From NCBI GenBank assembly GCA_009929215.1, contig SAAX01000008.1, positions 1-57,078 of the forward strand: a stretch of DNA of 57,078 nucleotides, read 5' to 3'. The translations under genes and the position numbers were made by a program. Below, one piece after another: positions 27,212 through 36,467 of the stretch. The notes below the pieces were generated by a model. It did no database searches, was not told the DNA's origin, and saw only the letters and a list, made by a program, of their open reading frames with translations. Every line of letters begins with the position of its first letter. The first letter of the stretch is position 1. The DNA is from Deltaproteobacteria bacterium. Lineage in GTDB: Bacteria; Desulfobacterota; Desulfovibrionia; Desulfovibrionales; Desulfovibrionaceae.

Positions 27212-28516
27212 GTGCTTTTCAACATCAAACAGGAAACTCTGCCACGCGAAGAAATGGAGGCGCTGCAACTGCGCCGCCTGCGTGATTTGTGCAACCGCGT
27301 CTACGCCAACGTGCCCTTTTATCGCAAGCGCTTCGACGAAGCGGGCATCACCCCTGCCGACATCAAGTCGCTGGCAGACCTCAAGCTGCTGCCCTTTACG
27401 GAAAAGCAGGATCTGCGCAACCATTATCCTTACGGCCTGTTTGCGGTTCCCAAGGATCATATCGTGCGCCTGCACGCCTCAAGCGGAACCACCGGCAAGG
27501 CCGTTGTGGTGGGCTATACCCAGCGCGACATTGAAACCTGGGCCGAGCTGATGGCCCGCAGCCTTGCCGCCGCAGGCGTGGTGCGCACCGACGTTGTGCA
27601 CGTGGCCTATGGCTACGGCCTGTTCACCGGCGGCCTGGGCGCGCACTACGGCGCAGAACGCCTTGGCGCCACGGTTGTGCCCGCATCGGGCGGGGCCACC
27701 CGCCGTCAGGCCAGCCTGCTGCGCGACTTTGGCGCTACCGTGCTGTGCGCCACACCCTCCTACGGCCTGCACCTGTGGGAAGCGTCCATGGAAGTGGGCG
27801 TGAATTTTCGCGATTTGCCGCTACGCGTGGGCATCTTTGGCGCAGAGCCGTGGTCTGAAGCCATGCGCCGCGACATTGAAGACAAAATGGACATCAATGC
27901 CCTCAACATCTACGGCCTCTCTGAAATCATGGGCCCCGGCGTGGCCATGGAATGCGAAGAAGCCAAGTGCGGCATGCACCTGTGGGAAGACCACATTTTG
28001 CCCGAAATCATCGACCCGGTCACGGGCGACCAGCTGCCCCCCGGCGAAGTGGGCGAACTGGTGCTGACCACCCTGACCAAGGAAGGCATACCCATGTTGC
28101 GCTACCGCACGCGCGACCTCACAAGCCTCGACTACACCCCCTGCCGCTGTGGCCGCACCCATGTGCGCATCTCGCGCTTGCAGGGCCGCAGCGACGACAT
28201 GCTCATCATCCGTGGGGTCAATGTGTTCCCGCAGCAGATTGAGGGCATCCTGATGGAAAGCGACGGGCTTTCCCCCAACTATCAGATTATCGTTGACCGC
28301 TCGCACAACCTCGACACCCTCGAAGTGCGCGTGGAAATGAACGAAAATCTTTTTGCCGACGAAATCCGCAAGTTGCAGATGCTCGAAGGCCGCCTGCAAA
28401 AGACCATCAAGGAATATCTAGGCGTTTCGGCCAAGGTTCGCCTTATGGAACCCCGCTCCATCGAGCGGTCTGAGGGCAAGGCCAAGCGCATTGTGGACAA
28501 CCGGCCCAAGGATTAG
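27212..28516 (+). CDS. paaK: Phenylacetate-CoA ligase family enzyme
   Basis: 434 residues of the ANL adenylate-forming superfamily. ATP-binding P-loop [16 protein letters not shown]5-type motif [11 protein letters not shown], catalytic-hinge region [20 protein letters not shown], and the C-terminal lysine in [12 protein letters not shown]. Converts aryl acetates such as phenylacetate or indoleacetate to CoA esters; in anaerobes it is often tied to amino-acid fermentation. The GTG start follows AGGAGAGGG. Confidence 0.92.
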   Translation: MLFNIKQETLPREEMEALQLRRLRDLCNRVYANVPFYRKRFDEAGITPADIKSLADLKLLPFTEKQDLRNHYPYGLFAVPKDHIVRLHASSGTTGKAVVVGYTQRDIETWAELMARSLAAAGVVRTDVVHVAYGYGLFTGGLGAHYGAERLGATVVPASGGATRRQASLLRDFGATVLCATPSYGLHLWEASMEVGVNFRDLPLRVGIFGAEPWSEAMRRDIEDKMDINALNIYGLSEIMGPGVAMECEEAKCGMHLWEDHILPEIIDPVTGDQLPPGEVGELVLTTLTKEGIPMLRYRTRDLTSLDYTPCRCGRTHVRISRLQGRSDDMLIIRGVNVFPQQIEGILMESDGLSPNYQIIVDRSHNLDTLEVRVEMNENLFADEIRKLQMLEGRLQKTIKEYLGVSAKVRLMEPRSIERSEGKAKRIVDNRPKD

Positions 28517-28602
28517 AAGGATTAGACGGACAAGCAGCCGCATCTGCCCGCCAGATATGACAGGCGCACGATGGTGGAAGCCGTGAACCGTGCACACATA
28601 TT

Positions 28603-28635
28603 CAAGGGGCCGCTGGCATTGCCGGTGGCCCCTTG
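28603..28635 (+). terminator. GC-rich stem-loop downstream of paaK
   Basis: CAAGGGGCC pairs with GGCCCCTTG, extended by TGGC/GCCG. There is no T-tract, so it is either a weak terminator or an mRNA 3'-end stabiliser. Confidence 0.45.
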
Positions 28636-28735
28636 CGCGTCAGTCTGCCCCCAGGAGAACTTTGCAAATTTGGTGTTTAAAATAAGCATGTTGTGCATAT
28701 TTACAAATTAGTGACGAAAAAAAGTTCAGCAATGC

Positions 28736-28764
28736 TTGACACCTCAGCCCAGTCAGCGTACAAC
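28736..28764 (+). promoter_or_regulatory. Promoter of the tRNA cluster
   Basis: TTGACA (28736-28741), 17-base spacer, TACAAC (28759-28764). The first tRNA begins 14 bases later. Confidence 0.75.
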
Positions 28765-28777
28765 CCTTCTTCGTTGA

Positions 28778-28852
<75 letters not shown>

Positions 28853-28863
28853 CTTTTTTTGCT

Positions 28864-28937
<74 letters not shown>

Positions 28938-28974
28938 AATAGCATCCTTTACGCTTCGCCGTTTCGCATACCAT

Positions 28975-29049
<75 letters not shown>

Positions 29050-29054
29050 CTTTT

Positions 29055-29129
29055 GCGGGAATAACTCAACGGTAGAGTGTCAGCTTCCCAAGCTGAAGGT
29101 TGCGGGTTCAAATCCCGTTTCCCGCTCCA
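29055..29129 (+). tRNA. tRNA-Gly (CCC)
   Basis: A 75-base cloverleaf, acceptor GCGGGAA/TTCCCGC, anticodon loop TTCCCAA (anticodon CCC), CCA encoded. Last of the cluster, followed by a terminator. Confidence 0.97.
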
Positions 29130-29146
29130 AAAAAAGCGTATATTTT

Positions 29147-29185
29147 AAGGCTTTTACAGAAATTCACTGTAAAAGCCTTTTTTTG
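29147..29185 (+). terminator. Terminator of the tRNA cluster
   Basis: A perfect 13-bp stem, AAGGCTTTTACAG with CTGTAAAAGCCTT, followed by a T run. Confidence 0.9.
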
Positions 29186-29254
29186 CGCCTATGATTTGGG
29201 TAACCCCTGGGTAACTTTTTGCACCACCAATAAACAAGGCTACCCATCATGCTG

Positions 29255-29298
29255 ATATCAAAGAAGGCCACTCGCAGTTGAGTGGCCTTCTTTGATAT
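29255..29298. repeat. Perfect 19-bp inverted repeat, probable terminator
   Basis: Left arm 29255-29273, 6-base loop, right arm 29280-29298, perfectly complementary, with AAAGAAGG/CCTTCTTT outside a GC core. It could end transcription in either direction. It sits between the tRNA terminator and the leftward cytochrome gene, near a GGGTAACCCCTGGGTAAC direct repeat at about 29199-29216. No integrase is nearby. Confidence 0.7.
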
Positions 29299-29423
29299 TA
29301 ATACTTTTGTGATGTATTGGTTTGTTTTTCATTTAGTGCAGCCAAGGGCATGCTATGCATTAATCCCCTCTACTGAAAAGCTACGACAAAAAATCCATTA
29401 GCTTCAGCAGAAACGGCGGAATA

Positions 29424-29903
29424 TTAATCGTCATAGATGCCTTGAGCGGCATCCTTGTGGCAAGAGCCACAGTCCGCAAAATTCTTTGAATCACGCACTT
29501 TGCGGTGTTTGTGCACAAACCACGGCGTTTCTGTCACACGCAAAGGGCTTTGCCCAGAAAGACGACGTGCAACTTTATCTCCACGGCGGCTAGCGCCAGA
29601 GCCAGCCGCCTGCTCTTTCAGCCAGCTTTCAGCAATAGCAGCGTCTTCTGGCGACACTGTCACTTCCGCGCCGAAATGGTCACCAAGGTTGCTCATAATT
29701 TTGTTCCATGAAGTTGCTGGCAGCAACCACGCAGGGTATGCAATATGACAGCTTCCACATGTGGTTACATATGCGGGGGGCGGAATAGAATTACCATTTC
29801 CTGACCTGCAAGAATGTTTATCTTTCGCCGCAGAAAAAGTTGCAAAGAGCAGCACAACGCATAACGCCACCCCAACACATAAACTTTTTTGATAGATGAA
29901 CAT
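29424..29903 (-). CDS. Secreted dihaem cytochrome c (DHC-like)
   Basis: 159 residues: signal peptide with cleavage likely near FSAAKD, then two CGSCH haem-binding motifs, one near the N-terminus of the mature protein and one near the C-terminus, as in the DHC dihaem cytochrome family. A periplasmic electron carrier. ATG 29903 follows CAGGAG at ideal spacing; the longer ORF to 29930 is not supported. Base composition is AT-richer than the core genes. Confidence 0.82.
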   Translation of the reverse strand: MFIYQKSLCVGVALCVVLLFATFSAAKDKHSCRSGNGNSIPPPAYVTTCGSCHIAYPAWLLPATSWNKIMSNLGDHFGAEVTVSPEDAAIAESWLKEQAAGSGASRRGDKVARRLSGQSPLRVTETPWFVHKHRKVRDSKNFADCGSCHKDAAQGIYDD

Positions 29904-29933
29904 AAAACACTCCTGCTTATCTTTACACAACTA

Positions 29934-30678
29934 TCAGAAACACCGTTTTGCAATATACACATTACGTGGCGGAGAGGTGCGCAACTCTCTTTTCTTCTGC
30001 ACTACATAACCATACTTGGAAGCGCAGTTTTCAACCTCGCGGCTAGTCATACGGAATGTATATTCAGACGGTCGCCTTTTGGCTGGGGGCAAGCGCAGGT
30101 CTGCTGTATGGTAGGTATTGTTAGGCTTCGAGTTGTATCTTGCACTGATACAGTCAAAGGCCATATACCCACCGGGGTTAACATATTCTCCGTAAACATT
30201 GAACATATCATCCAATGAGGCCCCGGGAATATGATATAGCCAATTCACGGAAAGCAGCACGTCCACATTTTCAGGAAGAAATTTGGGGGGGTAAAGCATC
30301 GTCCACAACTGTGTTGATGCTGGTTTTATAATAGCTTGCCAGCAAATTGCACATTTCAATTGCAGAAGCGGCAATATCACTCCCCCCCAAATTCTGAAAC
30401 CCCTTTTGTTGTAGCCAAATCAAATTCGCGCCGCTGCCGCACCCCACTTCAAAAATATACGCAGAGCTCGGCACTAATTGCGTAATCCATTCACAGGGAA
30501 CGCATACATGAGGCCGCCAAGGACGATGTTTAATTGCGTAAGCATGCCACCAACTTGCATTTGTTTTTTTGGAACACCACGCCAAATACGTTTGAGAAAT
30601 ATACAGCCGATGGCGAAAGCTCTGTAGCCAGCCATTTACATAGCACACGGCCTTATCAAGCATAGAACAATCTCCCAT
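29934..30678 (-). pseudogene. SAM-dependent methyltransferase, frameshifted at a C7 tract
   Basis: Two overlapping frames make one class I methyltransferase. The first (30678 to 30271) has motif I (FEVGCGSGANLIWLQQKG) and stops after DDALPPQISS. The second, to 29934, carries on as KFLPENVDVLLSVNWLYHIP with a C-terminal half of the fold. They meet at a run of seven C on the coding strand (G at 30285-30291). Removing one C joins them into a 247-residue protein. It may be a broken gene, a phase-variable gene or a sequencing error. Substrate unknown; the DNA is AT-richer than its surroundings. Confidence 0.75.
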
Positions 30679-30748
30679 GCCTATAGAGGCTGCGGACGCG
30701 ATAAAGCGCCCACAACCTGATAGGAAAAGTTGCGAAAAAGAATCTGCT

Positions 30749-31108
30749 TTAGGAAAAAAGCAGGGCTTCAGGCGGGTGTTCTATGGTGAGTGCTATGCAG
30801 TAGATGTACTGCAATAAAGAAAAACACGGCACAAACGAATGCGTAGGAGCAGTGCTTAAAAATCCGGACGTGGAATAAAGAAAGTGGGTTATGGGTTCAT
30901 GATGGTCATGATGTTCATTTGATTCGTGCTGCGGCTGGAGTGTAGAAACTTGGCTGTTTCCCATATAATCATTGGCCATATCAATTATGGGCGAAAACAC
31001 TACTAAAAGCATCATGAAAGCACATAACGACCTGAAAAATGTTGCGGCAAAAAAACCGAACATTTTTACAGGGGGTTTTGATTTGATCGTATGTTTAGTG
31101 CTTTGCAT
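30749..31108 (-). CDS. Hypothetical small membrane protein (doubtful)
   Basis: 119 residues, unrecognised. A hydrophobic segment (about 17-44), a His-rich stretch (HESNEHHDHHEP) that could bind metal, a second hydrophobic segment, and a short tail with PPEA. No good ribosome-binding site precedes the first ATG or the internal ATG at 31063. A 73-residue plus-strand ORF overlaps its 5' end and is no better supported. Confidence 0.35.
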   Translation of the reverse strand: MQSTKHTIKSKPPVKMFGFFAATFFRSLCAFMMLLVVFSPIIDMANDYMGNSQVSTLQPQHESNEHHDHHEPITHFLYSTSGFLSTAPTHSFVPCFSLLQYIYCIALTIEHPPEALLFS

Positions 31109-31329
31109 GACGTTCTGCGCTTATTATTTCTTCAGCCAGGAAAGAATTTTAGTACAACAGCAAAACACATGCAACTCCAGGCTGTTTTCATAAACATCAA
31201 TTTGAGACAACGCACATAGCATATACAGATGGCTGAAAAAATTACTATCTGATGATATCGGCCAATGTTCATCATGCATAAGCTTGGCACTACAGGCGAT
31301 CTGCCCGCCGGATACTCATGACACAACCT

Positions 31330-32697
31330 TCAATCCACTTGGTTGTCGCCTTCCAGCACCCCCACCAGCAGATCGAGGCCCTGGCGGAATGTCTGCATGG
31401 TGTGGGGCGACGATATGGCCAGCCGCACGCAATTGGGCGGCGGCATGTGCCCAACCGTGAACTTTTCTGACGAGTACACCTGCAAGCCCACCCGCTGCGC
31501 GGCCTGCTCAAAGGCGGTGCTTGTCCAGCCCTGGGGCAATTCAAGCCACACATGCATGCTCCGCTGATCAAGCACAAAGCTGTAGCCGTGCAGGCGCTGC
31601 TTGAACAGGGCCATGCGCTTGTCCAGCTCGGTCTTTTTCTGGGTGATTATTTTGTCTGCAATGCCAGAATTGATGGTTTCGCAAATAATCTCTGCGCATA
31701 AGGGCGGGGTCATCCATATGCTGTCCACCACGCCCTGCGCAATGCTGGCGCACATTGCCAGCGGCGCTACCACAAAGGCAATGCGCAGCCCGGTATAAAA
31801 TGCCTGCGCCATACCGCAAATAAAAATGCTCTGCTCTGGCAGCAAGGCCGACAGGGTGCGGCTGTTACCTTGTGTCAAAAAGGCATCCACGCCGTCCTCA
31901 AGCAGCAGCAAGCCGTGCCGCCGTATCACCTCGCCAAGAGCCAGCCGCCGTTGCGGCCCCATGCTGCTGTTGGTGGGGTTTTGCACAAGACCGGCCGTGT
32001 ACAGCCCCTTGATGCTCTGCCGCTGGCACAAGGCGTCCAGCGATTCGGGCAGCATGCCCTGCGCGTCCATTTCCACAGCTTCCAGCCGAATGCCATTGGC
32101 ACGCGCCGCTGATTTTACACCGGGATAGGTGTATTTTTCCACGGCAACCCTGTCGCCGTGTTCAAACAGGTTTGAAAATATGCAGTGCAGGGCGTGCTGC
32201 GTGCCAGAGGTAACCACCACGGTTTCTGCCGAGGCGCTAACCCCAAAACGTGCCACCCAGCGTGCCCCGGTTTCCCTGTGCGCCTGATGCCCCTGCGGAA
32301 AAGCGTAGGGCACAAAGCGGTGCAGCTCGCCGCGTGCCAGCACCCTCTGCACCACCTCCTCCAGATACTGCTCCGAACCGTGCAGGGGGTGCACCAGCCC
32401 CATGTTCACAGCCTTGACGCTTTGGGCGGTTGTATCCACCAGCGATGCGGCCACCCCGGCATCGGCAGCCACAAACGTACCCATGCCAACCATTGCCGTG
32501 ATAAGATTGCGCCTTTCTGCCTCGGCATAGGCCCGCGTAACAGTGGTAACCGTTACCCCCACCGACTTTGCCAGTTCACGGTGCGAGGGCAGACGGTCGC
32601 CCGGTTGCAGCACCCCTGTGCGGATGTCGCGCTCCAGGGCATCAGCCAGCGCAATATACAGGGATTTGTTGGTATCAATGATTTTCAGATTCCACAT
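31330..32697 (-). CDS. MocR-type GntR/aminotransferase regulator lacking the PLP lysine
   Basis: 455 residues: an N-terminal GntR winged helix (LERDIRTGVLQPGDRLPSHRELAKSVGVT, TVTRAYAEAE), then an aminotransferase fold-I domain. In the usual SFSK-x4-GLR segment the Schiff-base lysine aligns with Gln in GMAQAFYTGLR, and the EDDY motif is EDGV, so covalent PLP binding is unlikely. ATG 32697 begins just before the HTH; the ORF's TTG at 32772 adds unrelated residues. Divergent from the BenE-type transporter, so probably its regulator (inference). Confidence 0.82.
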   Translation of the reverse strand: MWNLKIIDTNKSLYIALADALERDIRTGVLQPGDRLPSHRELAKSVGVTVTTVTRAYAEAERRNLITAMVGMGTFVAADAGVAASLVDTTAQSVKAVNMGLVHPLHGSEQYLEEVVQRVLARGELHRFVPYAFPQGHQAHRETGARWVARFGVSASAETVVVTSGTQHALHCIFSNLFEHGDRVAVEKYTYPGVKSAARANGIRLEAVEMDAQGMLPESLDALCQRQSIKGLYTAGLVQNPTNSSMGPQRRLALGEVIRRHGLLLLEDGVDAFLTQGNSRTLSALLPEQSIFICGMAQAFYTGLRIAFVVAPLAMCASIAQGVVDSIWMTPPLCAEIICETINSGIADKIITQKKTELDKRMALFKQRLHGYSFVLDQRSMHVWLELPQGWTSTAFEQAAQRVGLQVYSSEKFTVGHMPPPNCVRLAISSPHTMQTFRQGLDLLVGVLEGDNQVD

Positions 32698-32899
32698 GCG
32701 TGCACCAGCCGGTGAATGAGGTGTCTTACATACAGCTGCGTGTTTACGCACCAGCCCCTTTTGCGTATACAATAAAGCAGTGTTCGTAAAATTCTGCGGT
32801 CATGCCTCTGCCCCGAATCAACGCGGGGCAAACGGGGCACGGCTGGCCCAAACGTAGCGTGCGCGGCAGCCCCACCCTTCCCGCACACAAGGAGAACGC

Positions 32900-34090
32900 A
32901 TGCCCTTTATAAAAGACTGTTCCAGCACAGCCCTTGTGGCGGCGGTGCTGGCCGTTGTTGTATCCTTTACCGGGTCGGCAGTGCTGATCTTTCAGGCCGC
33001 CCATCTGGCGGGGTTGCCCGAAGCCGTGACCTCCTCGTGGATATGGGCTGTTTCCATCGGCAGCGGCGTTACGGGAATTTTTTTGAGCTGGAAAATGAAA
33101 ATCCCGGTCATCACGGCATGGTCAACGCCCGGGGCCGCCCTGCTGATTGCCATGTTGCCCAGCGTGCCGCTGGCCGAGGCCATTGGAGCCTACCTTGCAA
33201 GCGCCGTGATCATTACTGTTATTGGCCTCACAGGCACGCTCGATGCCATCATGCGGCGCATACCTGCGGCGGTGAGTTCCGGCATGTTTGCGGGAATTCT
33301 TTTCAGCTTTGGCGCAAGGGTTTTCACCTGTGTGCGGCCAGATCCCGTGCTGGCTCTGGGCATGATTGCGTGTTTTATTCTGTTTCGACGCGTTTCACCC
33401 CGCTATTCTGTGGCGGCGGTAATGGCAGTGGGCATGGCCATTGCTGCGGCCAACGGCATGATGCATGTTGGAAGCCTGGCCTTTGCGCCCACCCTGCCAG
33501 TGTTCACCGCGCCGCAACTGTCGTGGGCAACGGTTGTGGGCCTGGGCATTCCGTTGGCCCTTGTTACGCTCACCGGGCAGTACATTTCCGGCATGGCCGT
33601 GCTGCACGCCTCTGGCTACCATGTGCAATCCAACGGCATTATGGCCGTGACCGGCATATGCTCTGCCCTGCTGGCACCCTTTGGCGCGCACGCCATCAAT
33701 CTTTCATCGCTCACAGCGGCCATCTGCACCGGGCCAGAAGCCCACAAGGATCCGAAAAAACGCTATGTAGCAGGTATTTTTTGCGGGGCGCTGTATATCA
33801 TTGCCGGCGTGTTGGGTTCCACCATCACCTCGCTGTTTACTGCCCTGCCGCCAACCTTTGTGGCCGTGCTGGCGGGCCTTGCCCTGATCAGCGCCTTTAC
33901 CACGGGCTTTATAGGCATTTTTAAAGACAGCGACAACATTGAAGCTGGCATTTTTGCCTTTCTTGCCACGGCCTCGGGCATGGATTTTCTGGGCCTTGGC
34001 GCGCCGTTTTGGGGTTTGCTGTTTGGCGGCATCATGTTTGTGGTGCTGGCGTGGCGCACACCCAAACCGCAGAGCACAAGGGCAAAATGA
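32900..34090 (+). CDS. BenE-family benzoate/H+ symporter-like permease
   Basis: 396 residues, about 11-12 membrane helices. Family features: a GSAVLIFQAAHLAG start, KIPVITAWSTPGAALL, FGAHAINLSSLTAAICTGPEAHKDP, and FGGIMFVVLAWRTP at the end. Imports benzoate or another small organic anion or neutral substrate with protons. AAGGAG precedes the ATG. Divergent from the MocR-type gene across ~200 bases that should hold both promoters and the operator. Confidence 0.85.
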   Translation: MPFIKDCSSTALVAAVLAVVVSFTGSAVLIFQAAHLAGLPEAVTSSWIWAVSIGSGVTGIFLSWKMKIPVITAWSTPGAALLIAMLPSVPLAEAIGAYLASAVIITVIGLTGTLDAIMRRIPAAVSSGMFAGILFSFGARVFTCVRPDPVLALGMIACFILFRRVSPRYSVAAVMAVGMAIAAANGMMHVGSLAFAPTLPVFTAPQLSWATVVGLGIPLALVTLTGQYISGMAVLHASGYHVQSNGIMAVTGICSALLAPFGAHAINLSSLTAAICTGPEAHKDPKKRYVAGIFCGALYIIAGVLGSTITSLFTALPPTFVAVLAGLALISAFTTGFIGIFKDSDNIEAGIFAFLATASGMDFLGLGAPFWGLLFGGIMFVVLAWRTPKPQSTRAK

Positions 34091-34345
34091 TTTGAGCATG
34101 CAGCAGGTACGGACTTTCAGCATAAAAGGGCCGGAACCTGCCAAAACTCGCTACGCGAAACTGGACCAATCCATCACTGTATCTGCATATCCAAATTACA
34201 GTAACAACACCAATTTAAAGAATATTTTTTTATCGAAAATATATTTTTTTCTCCTACCCCCAAAGGCATTGCGCACTGCCTAGTGACGTGCTAGCTTTTT
34301 TTTGCGGAGATTAGTTCGCAACCACCTATAGCAAGGAGGCAGCAT

Positions 34346-34468
34346 ATGGAAAATGCCGTTTTGTTGGGGCCCGTCGGATGGCGCATTGAGGATTCTATCC
34401 TCGGCTCTGTTTGGGATGGTTGGATGAACTGGTGGCGTCGCATGCTGGCAGCCGCCGACCGCTTCTAG
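34346..34468 (+). CDS. Unrecognised 40-residue Trp-rich small protein
   Basis: ATG 34346 to TAG 34468, shorter than most ORF cut-offs. A strong AAGGAGG lies seven to eight bases upstream and a good terminator 40 bases downstream, so this looks like an independent gene. The 40 residues hold five tryptophans (SVWDGWMNWWRRMLAAADRF region) and end in a basic, amphipathic, helix-like stretch. No signal peptide. I do not recognise the family. Membrane-active peptide, toxin or leader are guesses only. Confidence 0.6.
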   Translation: MENAVLLGPVGWRIEDSILGSVWDGWMNWWRRMLAAADRF

Positions 34469-34509
34469 GCGCAGCCTGCGCACCGAACGCTAAATTAACC
34501 TTTGATTTC

Positions 34510-34539
34510 AGGCCGGGAATTCTCCCGGCCTTTCATTTT
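34510..34539 (+). terminator. Terminator after the 40-aa ORF
   Basis: GGCCGGGA pairs with TCCCGGCC around a 4-base loop, then TTTCATTTT. Confidence 0.85.
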
Positions 34540-34819
34540 GCCCACAATCCGATTTTGCAGTGGAAAGATACCCGCCCGTCCTGTCTTCCCTGCCCGTGCA
34601 GACCCTGTGCATAAAAAATGCAGGCTGCCCCCGGCAGACACATTGCACCGAGCCGCACAAAAAATTCTGGCTACAACCGCCGCCTAACTGAAATAAGCTT
34701 GTCAAAAACCAAACAAACCACTATCGGTATTGTCTGTATTCGGATTATTTGCCGTGTTGCACGATAGTGACTTTAACTGTTGACATACTTTGGCATTCTT
34801 ACCACCGGGCGCTCCGTAC
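34540..34819. promoter_or_regulatory. Leader region of the glycan module with an 8-bp inverted repeat
   Basis: About 280 bases without a gene. CACTATCG (34719-34726) and CGATAGTG (34762-34769) form a perfect spaced inverted repeat that could be a regulator site. A TTGACA at about 34780 has no convincing -10 partner. Confidence 0.35.
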
Positions 34820-36460
34820 ATGACCCCCACTGTTTCAAAAAATTACGCCGCCAGTGATTTGGCTTTTCTGTCTGTGATCGCTGGGTATGTGCTGTTTGGC
34901 CTTTGGGGTGTAAGTATTCTTTCCTACGACGGGCTCAACATCAGTTCTGACCTTTGCTGTTATGTGCAAAACCTTGCAGGCGAACTGCAACGCCATCTGT
35001 TTGCGCTAGACCCCCTGCTGGCCGTGCCCACCACCGCCAATTCCATCATCAGCCTTGAGTCCACGCTGGCAAGAATCCTTCAACCCGGCAACGATATTGT
35101 TGCTGCCATGCTGCGGGCAGGGGCTGTGGGCGTTTTTGTCCACTACGCCGCCTGTTATTATCTGGGCCGCCGTCTGTGGCAGTCGCCCGCCATTGCCGCC
35201 CTGTTCGCCCTGCTGACGGGCGTAACCATATGGATCAGCTTTGGCACATACTGGGGCTTTGGCTCTGGCGACATCACACCACGGGTTTTTTACGCGGCCC
35301 TGTTCCCCTTTTTGCTGGCCGCCACGCTCTCCTCCCTCGATAAACCCCAGCTGCGCCCCCTCATTCTTTTTGCCTCGGGCTGCGGCATGTACCTGCACAG
35401 TATCAGCTCGCTTGTGGCCAGCTGCATGCTGTTTACGGTTTTTTTCTTTCACCGTGCCAAGGGCGACAGCCTGCTGCGCCACGGCATGTGGCTTTTGTTA
35501 AGCCTTGCCGCCTGGAGTCTGCCAACCCTGATCTATCTGGGCAGCGCCATCAAATCTGCCACGCCTTTATCGGCCCACGACCTCGCGGTATTGCAGCAAG
35601 TTTTTGACCGCCGCTTTATTGAGGATGAAGGCAGCCTGGGCCGCAGGCTCTTGAGCCATTTTCATTATGGCAGCGATTCGTTGCCGCTGCTTGTGCTGGG
35701 ATTTTTGAGTTATTTTATTGTGCGTCGCCTTGGCTCGCCAGCCATGAAGCGCCTGACCAGCATCATTCCCACGTTATTTTTGGGCGTGTGCATTGCCCTG
35801 CTGCTCTCTGTGGCAGAAACACATATAGCCCAGGCCCTTGGTCGGCTGCCCATGGCGGCAGAGCTGCCCCGTGGCGTCCGCTTTGTCATTTTTTTGTGCT
35901 GGCTTATGATCGTGGGCGCTTTTGCCTGCCTGTGGCAGCGCGCGCCCAGATTCTCGGCCCTGCTGGCTGTTGCCGCCGTGGTCTGTGTGCTTGTTGTCGA
36001 TCAGGGGCGCTGGGCCACAGGGGTACGCTTTGCTTTCAGGCATACGCTTGATATACAACAACCTGAGAAAATTCAGCGTTGCCTGAAAAGCAGCGCTAGC
36101 TACGCCGAGGCCTTGCAGGCCGCACAACGCTTTGTGCCGCAGGGTGCGCCCCTATTTGCAGAGCCAGACGCCATGGCCGTGCGCTACCGCCTGTACCGCC
36201 CACTGGCCTATGCTTTCAAGGACGGCTCATCGTACCTTTACAGCCAGGATGCCCAAGGAGCCGCACGCTGGCTTACCCTTACGGGCATACGCGACAAACA
36301 GGGGTTGGCGGCTGCATGGCTGGCATCTGGCGCGCAATGGATTTTATGCGGCAACGTATCCGAGCAGGAGCACATCGCCAAAGAGGCAACTATCGTTTGG
36401 AGCAATGACCGCTGGTTCATAGCCAGGCGTTCCACGTCGACAGCAACTACTACTCCGTGA
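34820..36460 (+). CDS. Multi-pass membrane protein with soluble C-terminal domain (possible GT-C glycosyltransferase)
   Basis: 546 residues, not assigned to a named family. About ten membrane helices, an acidic first loop after TM1 (SYDGLNISSDLCC), and a soluble C-terminal part of ~130 residues (from RHTLDIQQPEKIQ to the end). This layout fits GT-C glycosyltransferases that use polyprenyl-phosphate sugars, and the next two genes are a GT2 and a YdjC deacetylase, but no catalytic motif is certain. ATG 34820 chosen over an ORF-extending TTG at 34790; neither has a strong SD. Confidence 0.6.
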   Translation: MTPTVSKNYAASDLAFLSVIAGYVLFGLWGVSILSYDGLNISSDLCCYVQNLAGELQRHLFALDPLLAVPTTANSIISLESTLARILQPGNDIVAAMLRAGAVGVFVHYAACYYLGRRLWQSPAIAALFALLTGVTIWISFGTYWGFGSGDITPRVFYAALFPFLLAATLSSLDKPQLRPLILFASGCGMYLHSISSLVASCMLFTVFFFHRAKGDSLLRHGMWLLLSLAAWSLPTLIYLGSAIKSATPLSAHDLAVLQQVFDRRFIEDEGSLGRRLLSHFHYGSDSLPLLVLGFLSYFIVRRLGSPAMKRLTSIIPTLFLGVCIALLLSVAETHIAQALGRLPMAAELPRGVRFVIFLCWLMIVGAFACLWQRAPRFSALLAVAAVVCVLVVDQGRWATGVRFAFRHTLDIQQPEKIQRCLKSSASYAEALQAAQRFVPQGAPLFAEPDAMAVRYRLYRPLAYAFKDGSSYLYSQDAQGAARWLTLTGIRDKQGLAAAWLASGAQWILCGNVSEQEHIAKEATIVWSNDRWFIARRSTSTATTTP

Positions 36461-36467
36461 GTTTTCC

